Made by a program: the position numbers and the translations under genes | Notes under the pieces: model-generated | The model's database searches: none | Seen by the model: the letters and a program-made list of their open reading frames with translations, nothing else | What the model was told of the DNA's origin: nothing | Shown: in pieces, positions 1 to 7,320 of the stretch | Layout: every line of letters begins with the position of its first letter | How positions within the stretch are numbered: the stretch's first letter is position 1 | DNA from: Flavobacterium crassostreae | Lineage (GTDB): Bacteria; Bacteroidota; Bacteroidia; Flavobacteriales; Flavobacteriaceae | Assembly (NCBI RefSeq): GCF_001831475.1 | Contig: NZ_CP017688.1 | Coordinates: 744,001 to 808,000 of the forward strand | Direction of reading: 5' to 3' | Length of the DNA stretch: 64,000 bases

Positions 1-102
1 GTTTACGGCAGTTATGCTACTTTGGCAGAAGCCGAAAAAGCAAAACGAGATATACAACAGCATGAAAATGCAGAAGCATGGGTTCTGATTGAATCTTTGT
101 AA
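1..102 (+). CDS. C-terminal end of a SPOR-domain-like protein (partial)
   Basis: The window opens inside a reading frame of 33 codons ending in TAA at 100-102. The visible tail contains YGSYATLAEAEKAKRDI and ends WVLIESL, which matches the last strand-helix-strand of SPOR domains (peptidoglycan-binding, septal proteins) where a 'GSF/Y...AEA...' turn is typical. The N-terminus lies outside the window, so the full protein cannot be named. It is followed at once by a strong hairpin terminator. Confidence 0.55.
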   Translation, partial: VYGSYATLAEAEKAKRDIQQHENAEAWVLIESL

Positions 103-123
103 GCCGGATTTGCACAAAATACA

Positions 124-160
124 AAACCTCCAAAAGCGTTCTTTTGGAGGTTTTTGGTTT
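124..160 (+). terminator. Rho-independent terminator after the SPOR-like gene
   Basis: A 13-bp perfect stem (AAACCTCCAAAAG at 124-136 with CTTTTGGAGGTTT at 141-153), a 4-nt loop and a T-rich tail. Confidence 0.9.
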
Positions 161-221
161 TAATGCTTCGGCAAATTCTAAAACTGTATTTATAAAATCG
201 GTAGCGCTTTTGTTATAACTG

Positions 222-419
222 CTATTTAGAGGCTTTATTGGCTTCTTTTTTTAGGAAAGCATGCATACTATAAATTAGGCGTGATTTTGCGTACAGACGC
301 CCAAAAACAGCACTAAGTCCTACAGAAACTAAATAGTCCAAACTGAAGAAATAAATAAATTCGAGCAGAAATCCAGTTAGGCATCCAATGAGGCTATTGT
401 TTTGGATGCAAAATTTAAT
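222..419 (-). pseudogene. Orphan hydrophobic reading frame without ATG (possible remnant)
   Basis: This fills most of the 312-bp gap between the SPOR-like gene and the helicase. On the minus strand an open frame of 65 codons begins after a stop at 420-422 and ends with TAG at 222-224. It reads as a hydrophobic segment followed by a basic tail (LLEFIYFFSLDYLVSVGLSA, then RLYAKSRLIYSMHAFLKKEA). No ATG occurs before codon 53, and only ATT, CTG or TTG could start it. It may be a decayed membrane-protein end or a small gene with a non-ATG start. I do not recognise a family. Confidence 0.25.
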
Positions 420-2688
420 TTAGGCTGGCTTTAAACATCCGTAATTCGTTCCAACTAAAGGCATCACCCAGTTGCTCTTTCATGCTGTTTAAGGATTCTT
501 CTTGGTAGTGCTTAAATGCCAATTGTAAGGTCTCTATTTTGTCCGGCGGCAACAACTCTTGTACGGTTACTTTTTTGGATTGTACGAGTTTTACTAAATG
601 AGTTTCGATCGTTTGATGGGTTAGTTTTCGGATTTTAGCAATCTCTTGTATCGAATTTTTGGAAGCCCATAAATCATAGGTTTCGTCAATGGTCGATTTT
701 TTGGGTGCTTTCTTTACTGTTTTTTTATTAGAAGTGTATCGTTCGAGGTTTTTATCGTCTTCTATCAGAGTGACATGATTTTTTTTAAATTGGTTTTCAA
801 TGGCCTCTTTTTTGCTCAAGATGTATTTTTTAATTTCCTCAGAAGTTAGTTTTTCTTTCGAAATAGTTTGGCCTGCAACTACAGTATCTATAAGCAATTT
901 GGCTTTCATGAGTCGCAAAACGGCTTTGGTCTGCACTTCTTCTAGAAGGCATAATTCGTCAAAAAAAGCTTTAACTTTCTGGATCCGTTTTACTTCTTCT
1001 AGCTTCCACAAAACTTCAAAAACCAACTCGTCCATTGGTTTGAAAAAATAATCAAAAGCCGCTTGAATGCGCTCCGAAACATGGATTAGATCGACGGTCT
1101 CAGTATTGAAAATTTTATTAAGCTGGTGCATAAATTTTTTGGATGGATCTAAAATCCCTTCCACAGTTGTTAACTGCTTGTTTGCCCAAATGGCGTGCTT
1201 GGATTTCTCGGAACTTTCGGAGGTGTCGGAATAACTAAATTTGTGATTGCGCCATTCCTGAGCCAGATTAGACCAATCAAAGCTAGCAATCAAATAGTTA
1301 TGGATGAAATTTTTGGTTTCAAAGTGTAACGAATTTTTCAAAACGTCCTCAGTAGCCTTATTCCGTGCATAATCCATCACGTCTTGGTCATTCGAAATTC
1401 CATTCATACGTAGCGGAGAAAGCAAAACAAGCCCTTTTAAGGAACGCAAACGCGATAAGGCAACATAGGCTTGTCCAGGCATAAAAACTTGCGAAACATC
1501 AATTGCTGCTTTGTCAAAGGTCAATCCTTGGCTTTTGTGTACCGTAATAGCCCAGGCCAACTTGATAGGATAGTGTACAAAGGTGCCTAAAATTTCCTCT
1601 TCAACTTCTTTAGTCAAAGGGTTCAATTGGTATCGGATGTTTTGCCATTCGTACTTTTCGACTTCTATTGTTTTATTCTCTTCCGGAAAATGGACGCTAA
1701 TTTCATGCATGTCTAAGGATTTAATGACACCCATTTTTCCGTTGAAATAGTTTTTTTCAAAAGACAAATCATTTTTGACAAACATTATCTGTGCCCCTAC
1801 TTTGAGTTGCAAATGCTCCTCTACCGGAAAGATTTTTTCAGGAAAATCACCTACTATCTCTGGATCATAGGTAATTAACTCCCCTTTTAGATCGGCAAGC
1901 GCTTGGGTATTCATTGCATCCGCCTTAGCGTTATGGGTGGTTAGCGTAATGTATCCTTTGTTTTCTTTCAGATCAAAATCTGGTTTGACGTATTTATTTA
2001 AAACGGCAATATCCTGTTGCGAAATCTGGTTGTTACGCAAATTATTTAAAACAGCGATAAAATCCGTATCGGTTTGACGGTAAATTTGAGACAATTCTAT
2101 GTACAAAGGCGGGCTAAGTTGCACGGCATGCGAATGGAAAAAGAATTTTCCGCTATAATAATTGCGCAACGTACGCCATTCTTCGTCTCGAATAACGGGT
2201 GGCAATTGTAGTAAATCTCCTATATACAATACTTGAACACCACCAAAAGGGGCTGCTTTTTTACGAACAGTTTGCATCATATAATCCATAGCGTCCAGTA
2301 AATCAGCACGTAGCATACTTACTTCATCAATAACAAGCAATTCCATGTTTCGAATAACTGATTTTTTGAGTCCGCTCATCTTAAAATGCCTACGTAAGGT
2401 ATCTTTCGATTCAAATTTAACCGTATCCGTAAACTGAGAATCAACATTAAAAGCCGGAATAAATCCGCCAAAAGGCAACTGAAACATGGAGTGAATGGTA
2501 ACGCCGCCTGCGTTAAGCGCAGCAATTCCTGTAGGTGCCACGACCACAGTGTTCTTGTGTGTGGTTGCAATAATTTCGCGCAACAATGTCGTTTTACCCG
2601 TTCCTGCTTTACCGGTCAAAAAAACAGATCGTTGGGTTTGATTGATAAATTGTAAAGTATAAGCAGCGGCTTGTGATAGAGTTTGCAT
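415..2688 (-). CDS. Pif1/RecD-like AAA helicase with C-terminal HTH domain
   Basis: 757 residues. Walker A is GKAGTGKT at residues 26-33, Walker B is VIDEVSML near 117-125, and a UvrD-type C-terminal motif (ITVHKSQGLTFDKA) lies near 380-395. These define a superfamily 1B DNA helicase of the Pif1/RecD-like group. Residues about 670-715 (NSIQEIAKIRKLTHQTIETH) form a winged-helix/HTH segment of the type fused to RQC and YpbB-like helicases. Likely cytoplasmic, acting in replication or repair. It appears to be a single gene: its start is 165 bp from the next gene's end, with a terminator between. The first ATG is accepted as the start because the helicase fold begins directly after it. Confidence 0.85.
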   Translation of the reverse strand: MQTLSQAAAYTLQFINQTQRSVFLTGKAGTGKTTLLREIIATTHKNTVVVAPTGIAALNAGGVTIHSMFQLPFGGFIPAFNVDSQFTDTVKFESKDTLRRHFKMSGLKKSVIRNMELLVIDEVSMLRADLLDAMDYMMQTVRKKAAPFGGVQVLYIGDLLQLPPVIRDEEWRTLRNYYSGKFFFHSHAVQLSPPLYIELSQIYRQTDTDFIAVLNNLRNNQISQQDIAVLNKYVKPDFDLKENKGYITLTTHNAKADAMNTQALADLKGELITYDPEIVGDFPEKIFPVEEHLQLKVGAQIMFVKNDLSFEKNYFNGKMGVIKSLDMHEISVHFPEENKTIEVEKYEWQNIRYQLNPLTKEVEEEILGTFVHYPIKLAWAITVHKSQGLTFDKAAIDVSQVFMPGQAYVALSRLRSLKGLVLLSPLRMNGISNDQDVMDYARNKATEDVLKNSLHFETKNFIHNYLIASFDWSNLAQEWRNHKFSYSDTSESSEKSKHAIWANKQLTTVEGILDPSKKFMHQLNKIFNTETVDLIHVSERIQAAFDYFFKPMDELVFEVLWKLEEVKRIQKVKAFFDELCLLEEVQTKAVLRLMKAKLLIDTVVAGQTISKEKLTSEEIKKYILSKKEAIENQFKKNHVTLIEDDKNLERYTSNKKTVKKAPKKSTIDETYDLWASKNSIQEIAKIRKLTHQTIETHLVKLVQSKKVTVQELLPPDKIETLQLAFKHYQEESLNSMKEQLGDAFSWNELRMFKASLN

Positions 2689-2793
2689 TAGGTATAAAAT
2701 TAGGCAACTAAAGTAGGCTTGGTGAATCTAAAAATAAGGTAAAAATAAGCTTTTAATTTAAACTATTTGCGCCTAAATAATCCCTTTTTAAAA

Positions 2794-2831
2794 CAAAAAA
2801 ACCTTTATCCTGTAATGAAGAATAAAGGTTG
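2794..2831 (-). terminator. Terminator of the OmpH-family gene
   Basis: On the minus strand a stem AACCTTTAT...ATAAAGGTT is followed by a run of seven T. It lies 23 bp beyond the OmpH stop codon. Confidence 0.8.
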
Positions 2832-2853
2832 TAAGCATTTATGTTTGATACAA

Positions 2854-3447
2854 TTATTTTTTCTCTACCGCTTCTTTGGTAGTAGCCGTTTTAGTTGCTT
2901 CTTTGTTTTCTGTTTTAGTCTCGGACTCGTATTTGGCATTCAAAGCTTTGATAATGTCTTTGGTGATATCAAATTTTTCTTCGGCATACAAAATAGAAGC
3001 TGCATCGCCGGTTCCGTATATGTAAGCATATCCTTTTTCTTTACCATACGATTTGATAAATTTTTTGATACCCGTTACCAAACTATCCATCTCGGTACCA
3101 CTTTCTTGTTGTAATTGTTGTGCTAATGCTTGTTGTGCATAGCCCAATTGTTGTTCTCTTTTTTGCAATTCTGCACCTCTACGTTGCGCCCATTCTTGCC
3201 CGTTGGCTTGTGCTTGTTTTTGAAAATTGGCAGCATCTTGTTTAAAGCGATTAATTTCAGCTTCGAGCTGTCTTCCTTTTTCTTCCGACTGTGCTTTGTA
3301 TTTTGCTTCAAGATCTTTTGCCTCTGTGTATTCTTTCATTAATACCGAAGTATCTACATAAGCCGTTTTTACTTCTTTAACTTCTGCAGTTTTGTTACAA
3401 GCAACAACTGAAATAGAAATTGCGATAATTAATAATACTTTTTTCAT
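2854..3447 (-). CDS. OmpH/Skp-family periplasmic lipoprotein
   Basis: 197 residues. The N-terminus MKKVLLIIAISISVVAC is a lipoprotein signal with the lipid-anchored Cys at residue 17. Residues about 28-110 form the long amphipathic coiled coil of Skp/OmpH chaperones (TAYVDTSVLMKEYTEAKDLE, then a Q/A-rich helix). The rest forms the small beta body, including YAYIYGTGDAASILYAEEKFDIT, and a Lys/Thr-rich tail. By family it should be a holdase chaperone for outer-membrane proteins in the periplasm. Here it is membrane-anchored, as is common in Flavobacteria. It is monocistronic, with its own -7 element and terminator. Confidence 0.88.
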   Translation of the reverse strand: MKKVLLIIAISISVVACNKTAEVKEVKTAYVDTSVLMKEYTEAKDLEAKYKAQSEEKGRQLEAEINRFKQDAANFQKQAQANGQEWAQRRGAELQKREQQLGYAQQALAQQLQQESGTEMDSLVTGIKKFIKSYGKEKGYAYIYGTGDAASILYAEEKFDITKDIIKALNAKYESETKTENKEATKTATTKEAVEKK

Positions 3448-3480
3448 TTTGGTTTATTTTGTAATTTAAAGTGTGTAGGA

Positions 3481-3488
3481 CAAAAATA
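3481..3488 (-). promoter_or_regulatory. Bacteroidota -7 element for the OmpH gene
   Basis: Minus-strand TATTTTTG matches TAnnTTTG, 33 bp upstream of the ATG. Confidence 0.55.
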
Positions 3489-3703
3489 TAAAAAAATAGC
3501 TCGTATCCTAAAAAACTTTAAAATTAAGGGTTTATTTATACTATTAGATTTTACTATGATTAAACATAAAAATATAATTTTAGTCTATAAAAAACGGCTT
3601 TCATATCTCTTTTTGGAGGCGATTTCTAAAAAAAGCATACTTACGATACCTTTATGCCCAAAATAATGCCTTAAAATAGCCTTAAAATCATTTTTAATTG
3701 TTT

Positions 3704-4552
3704 TTATTTATTTTTAAGCACATAAATCAACGAAGAATACTCTTCATTTCGCTTGGCTCTCCAATTGGACTGCAAACCTATAAAAAAAGCTTTTAGGTAA
3801 TTCATTTTTCCGGTTTGGTATTTTTCTGAAAGTAAACTAACATAAAAAGAATCAAATTTCATGGGAACAATTTTATGCAACTCCATTTGATGCTTTCCAA
3901 AAAGTTTTTGGATGGCTGTTTTAGAAAAATGCCAAAAATGAATTGGCACATCATAGGCTGCCCAAAAAGATTGGTAGTGTTTTGCATCAAAGGATTTAAA
4001 ATTTGGAACTGCAATTACTACCGTTCCATTTGGTTTTAAAACTCTTTTTAGCTCTTTAATTTGTTGTTCTAAATCTGGCACGTGTTCTAAAACATGCCAC
4101 ATCGTAATTACATCCATGGAATGGCTTGCCAAACTAGCAATATCTTTTACAAAAACAACTCCTTTTTGGGTGGCAATCTCTTTGGCTTTTTCGCTTGGTT
4201 CTATTGCAGTAGTTTGCCAACCATTTTTTTGGGCTGTTGCCAAAAAGTCTCCAGTGCCTGCTCCTATATCTAAAATAGAGCCTTTGGAGGGTTGCAAAGA
4301 ATGGATCAAATCGAGTTTGTTTTTTAAAGCGATGCCTTTTACAAAATGATAGGCTTTTTCAAACAAGGACCTCTTATTGTCCGTATGCGAAATATAATCT
4401 TCGCTTTCGTAATACCTTCCGAGGGTAGCTAAACTAGGTTGTGGATGCGTAATTAACATATCCAGATCTTCATCCAAATATAATTCAAAAATTTCTTTTG
4501 AAACAGAATGGTCTTTTACGGTAAGAAAGGGTTTTTTGTTGGCAATGTCCAT
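3704..4552 (-). CDS. Class I SAM-dependent methyltransferase
   Basis: 282 residues. The AdoMet-binding loop LDIGAGTGD is at residues 94-102. The acidic post-II strand AIEPSEKAKEIA and the post-motif MWHVLEHVPDLEQQIKEL, then VLKPNGTVVIAVPN, are classic for the Methyltransf_11/23 group (UbiE- and bacterial sugar/lipid methyltransferase-like). About 90 residues precede the fold (HPQPSLATLGRYYESEDYISH), as in methyltransferases linked to polysaccharide or lipid tailoring. Substrate is unknown. It lies downstream of mnmG on the same strand but is separated by a hairpin and a parS site, so it is probably transcribed separately. Confidence 0.8.
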   Translation of the reverse strand: MDIANKKPFLTVKDHSVSKEIFELYLDEDLDMLITHPQPSLATLGRYYESEDYISHTDNKRSLFEKAYHFVKGIALKNKLDLIHSLQPSKGSILDIGAGTGDFLATAQKNGWQTTAIEPSEKAKEIATQKGVVFVKDIASLASHSMDVITMWHVLEHVPDLEQQIKELKRVLKPNGTVVIAVPNFKSFDAKHYQSFWAAYDVPIHFWHFSKTAIQKLFGKHQMELHKIVPMKFDSFYVSLLSEKYQTGKMNYLKAFFIGLQSNWRAKRNEEYSSLIYVLKNK

Positions 4553-4599
4553 GTATGATACAATATGAATTATTTTGTTTTTATTTTTATTTAAAGTAA

Positions 4600-4627
4600 A
4601 CCCTAAAAACAGTAGTGTTTTTAGGGT
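4600..4627 (-). terminator. 12-bp perfect hairpin 3' of mnmG
   Basis: ACCCTAAAAACA (600-611) pairs with TGTTTTTAGGGT (616-627) around a 4-nt loop. On the minus strand a T-rich stretch follows, so it can end mnmG transcription. Confidence 0.6.
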
Positions 4628-4684
4628 AAAATTGAATTACTTATTTATTTGCTACTACAGGCGTAGGCTAATTTTAGATCTATA

Positions 4685-4698
4685 GTTTCACGTGGAAC
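4685..4698. promoter_or_regulatory. parS-type ParB-binding palindrome
   Basis: GTTTCACGTGGAAC, one of six copies around mnmG. It matches the conserved bacterial chromosomal parS core (GTTNCACGTGAAAC in Bacillus) with one symmetric-arm change. Confidence 0.75.
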
Positions 4699-4783
4699 AT
4701 TTGGTCTAACTAATGAGATATTTTAATTTTTGGACACAACTAATGAAATCTAAATTGGCCACTACACAATATATTAAAACCCC

Positions 4784-6655
4784 TTACCTACCCATATAGA
4801 TTAACAGCACCGAAATATCACTAGGAGAAACCCCACTAATTCTTGAAGCTTGAGAAATTGTAATTGGACGGACCTTGGTCAATTTTTGCTTGGCTTCAAT
4901 AGACATGGATTTAATTTTATAGTAATCAAAATCTTCTGGGATTTTAACATCTTCCAGGCGTTTTAATTTATCTGCATTGTTACGTTCTTTCTCGATGTAA
5001 CCAGAATATTTTACTTGTATTTCGGATTGTTCTAAAATTTCTTGATCTACATCATTTTCTTGAATATAAGCTTGAACCTTTTCTAGTTTCAAAATATCTT
5101 CTAAATTGATTTGCGGACGAGAAAATATTTTAAACATTTTGTCTCCCTGCGTTATCAAAGCAGTATTTTTAGATTCTAATATTGGGTTTGCCTCTGCCAT
5201 AGTAACACTGGATTCTCTAAAAAAAGAAACCAACTTTTCGGACTCTTTTAATTTGTGTTCCATTCTGCGCAAACGCTGTTCTGAAGCCAAACCAATTTCG
5301 AAAGACATTGGAGTCAACCTAAAATCTGCATTATCTTGTCGCAACAAGGTTCTGTACTCTGCCCTTGAGGTAAACATTCTGTAAGGCTCTTCGGTTCCTT
5401 TGGTGATGAGATCATCTATCAATACCCCAATATAAGCTTCGTCTCTTTTTAATATTAGAGGTTCTTTTTGATTGATTTTTAAATGGGCATTAATACCAGC
5501 CATTAACCCTTGCGACGCCGCCTCTTCGTAACCAGTAGTTCCATTAATTTGTCCAGCAAAATACAAGCCTTCTACTAATTTAGTTTCTAAGGTATGTTTT
5601 AATTGTGTAGGCGGAAAATAATCATACTCTATAGCATAGCCTGGTCTAAAGAACTGTACTTTTTCAAAACCAACTACAGAGCGCATGGCTTTAAACTGAA
5701 TGTCTGCCGGAAGTGAAGTCGAAAAACCATTTACATATACTTCGCAGGTTTTCCAACCTTCGGGCTCTATAAAAAGTTGGTGGCGTTCTTTATCTGCAAA
5801 CCGGTTAATTTTATCTTCGATAGAAGGACAATACCTCGGACCCAAACTTTGAATACGACCGTTAAACATCGGCGATCGATCAAAACCTTCTCTCAAAATA
5901 TCATGTACCTCCAAAGAGGTATACGTCATGTGGCAAGAGCGCTGATGTACCAAAGCTGTGGTAGCATCCGAATAAGAAAATTTATCTGGTTTGGCATCTC
6001 CTTTTTCTTCATTCATTTTAGAAAAATCTAAAGACCTTCCATCTACTCTAGGTGGCGTTCCGGTTTTCATTCGGCCGGATTCAAAACCTGCTTTAATTAA
6101 ATCTTCGGTGATACCATGTGCAGCACCTTCTCCTGCTCTACCGCCTCCAAATTGTTTGTCTCCAACATGAATCAAACCATTCAAAAAAGTACCGTTGGTC
6201 AAAACAACCGACTTAGCTTTGATTTCAATACCGAGAGAGGTACGCACGCCTTTTACAACACCATCTACAATAATTAAACCCTGGACCATCTCTTGGTAGA
6301 AATCTAAATTAGGAGTTCCTTCTAACATCAAACGCCATTCTTCGGCAAAACGCATCCGATCACTTTGAACCCTCGGAGACCACATGGCAGGCCCTTTGGA
6401 CTTATTCAACATTTTAAATTGAATAGCCGTTCGGTCCGAAATAATTCCGGAGTATCCACCAAGCGCATCAATCTCACGAACAATCTGTCCTTTGGCAATA
6501 CCGCCCATGGCAGGGTTGCAAGACATCTGTGCAATGTTTTGCAAACTCATTGTAACCAATAATGTTTTGGAACCCAAATTGGCTGCCGCAGCAGCAGCCT
6601 CAGAACCTGCATGACCGGCTCCAACAACTATAACATCGTATTCTTCTTGAAACAT
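4784..6655 (-). CDS. mnmG: tRNA uridine-5-carboxymethylaminomethyl modification enzyme MnmG
   Basis: 623 residues, close to the usual ~630. The N-terminal dinucleotide-binding motif VVGAGHAGSEAA is near residues 10-21. Other hallmarks are CNPAMGGIAKGQIVREIDALGG, the G-rich NGTFLNGLIHVG and the C-terminal SRISGVSPSDISVLLIYMGR. MnmG is an FAD enzyme that works with MnmE to place carboxymethylaminomethyl at the C5 of wobble U34 in tRNAs. It is cytoplasmic. In many bacteria gidA/mnmG lies near the replication origin, and here it is bracketed by parS sites. One parS copy at 6736-6749 lies just upstream of its predicted -7 element, so ParB binding could influence its expression (inference). Confidence 0.97.
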   Translation of the reverse strand: MFQEEYDVIVVGAGHAGSEAAAAAANLGSKTLLVTMSLQNIAQMSCNPAMGGIAKGQIVREIDALGGYSGIISDRTAIQFKMLNKSKGPAMWSPRVQSDRMRFAEEWRLMLEGTPNLDFYQEMVQGLIIVDGVVKGVRTSLGIEIKAKSVVLTNGTFLNGLIHVGDKQFGGGRAGEGAAHGITEDLIKAGFESGRMKTGTPPRVDGRSLDFSKMNEEKGDAKPDKFSYSDATTALVHQRSCHMTYTSLEVHDILREGFDRSPMFNGRIQSLGPRYCPSIEDKINRFADKERHQLFIEPEGWKTCEVYVNGFSTSLPADIQFKAMRSVVGFEKVQFFRPGYAIEYDYFPPTQLKHTLETKLVEGLYFAGQINGTTGYEEAASQGLMAGINAHLKINQKEPLILKRDEAYIGVLIDDLITKGTEEPYRMFTSRAEYRTLLRQDNADFRLTPMSFEIGLASEQRLRRMEHKLKESEKLVSFFRESSVTMAEANPILESKNTALITQGDKMFKIFSRPQINLEDILKLEKVQAYIQENDVDQEILEQSEIQVKYSGYIEKERNNADKLKRLEDVKIPEDFDYYKIKSMSIEAKQKLTKVRPITISQASRISGVSPSDISVLLIYMGR

Positions 6656-6717
6656 TTTATATAAAAATTAACCTGAAAAAATCAGGAATAGTATTAAACC
6701 AAAGTATTTTTGATTCT

Positions 6718-6725
6718 CAAAAATA
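6718..6725 (-). promoter_or_regulatory. -7 element of mnmG
   Basis: Minus-strand TATTTTTG fits TAnnTTTG. It is 62 bp upstream of the start codon and 10 bp from the nearest parS palindrome. Confidence 0.5.
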
Positions 6726-6735
6726 CCAAACAAAA

Positions 6736-6749
6736 GTTCCACGTGGAAC
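6736..6749. promoter_or_regulatory. parS-type site, perfect palindrome
   Basis: GTTCCACGTGGAAC is a perfect 14-bp palindrome in the mnmG-ybeY spacer, immediately upstream of the mnmG promoter. Confidence 0.75.
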
Positions 6750-6773
6750 TAAAAAACTAAAAAAAATCTATCT

Positions 6774-6787
6774 GTTCCACGTGAAAC
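6774..6787. promoter_or_regulatory. parS-type site
   Basis: GTTCCACGTGAAAC. Its spacing to the previous copy is 38 bp start to start. It fits the Bacillus parS core GTTNCACGTGAAAC exactly. Confidence 0.8.
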
Positions 6788-6819
6788 AATAAAACTTAAG
6801 ATTTAAGAAAAGTCTGTTT

Positions 6820-6833
6820 GTTTCACGTGGAAC
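6820..6833. promoter_or_regulatory. parS-type site within a larger palindrome
   Basis: GTTTCACGTGGAAC. The flanks extend the symmetry to 28 bp (6813-6840), with TCTGTTTG on one side and CAAACAGA on the other. Confidence 0.78.
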
Positions 6834-6865
6834 AAACAGAATTAAAACTAAGCGTTATTAAAAAT

Positions 6866-6879
6866 GTTTCACGTGGAAC
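6866..6879. promoter_or_regulatory. parS-type site
   Basis: GTTTCACGTGGAAC, 46 bp from the previous copy. Confidence 0.75.
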
Positions 6880-6900
6880 AACTGAATTTAAAATAATGTC

Positions 6901-7320
6901 TTACTGTTTCACGTGGAACAAACTTAATTTTTCGTCTTCTTTGCTACGCATAAGCGCTTCGTCTTTGGGGTCTTTATCTTTGTAACCACAATAATGGAGC
7001 AACCCATGAACGAGTACCCGTCGTAATTCTTCCTCAAAAGAAACCTTAAAATCTTTAGCATTGTCTGCAACACGCTCCACAGAAATAAAACAATCTCCAC
7101 TGATTTCTGCACCCATAGTATAATCAAAACTAATCACGTCTGTTAGGGTATCGTGATCTAGGTATTCTAAATTAATTTTATGTAGGTAGTCGTCATCACA
7201 AAAAATATAATTAATTTCTCCTTCCTTTTTGTTTTCGGATAAAATAACTTGCGATAACCACGCTGCTATAGCCGCTTCGTTATCTAAATTGAATTCGTTT
7301 TCGTAATTAAAATTGATCAT
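6901..7320 (-). CDS. ybeY: rRNA maturation endoribonuclease YbeY
   Basis: 139 residues. The UPF0054 signature is HGLLHYCGYKDKD near residues 110-122. Family members normally use three His in HxxxHxxxxxH for zinc; here the first two are present but the third position is Asp (GYKDK instead of GYDH), which I believe recurs in Bacteroidota homologues. YbeY is a single-strand RNase for 16S rRNA 3' processing and ribosome quality control. The gene overlaps the preceding DUF4175 stop by 4 bp (coupled ATGA). Its last codons (LFHVKQ) are themselves a parS palindrome, so the protein C-terminus is shaped by a DNA-binding site. Confidence 0.92.
   Translation of the reverse strand: MINFNYENEFNLDNEAAIAAWLSQVILSENKKEGEINYIFCDDDYLHKINLEYLDHDTLTDVISFDYTMGAEISGDCFISVERVADNAKDFKVSFEEELRRVLVHGLLHYCGYKDKDPKDEALMRSKEDEKLSLFHVKQ
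6906..6919. promoter_or_regulatory. parS-type site inside the ybeY coding end
   Basis: GTTTCACGTGGAAC on plus. Read on minus it encodes FHVK of the YbeY C-terminus. Confidence 0.75.
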
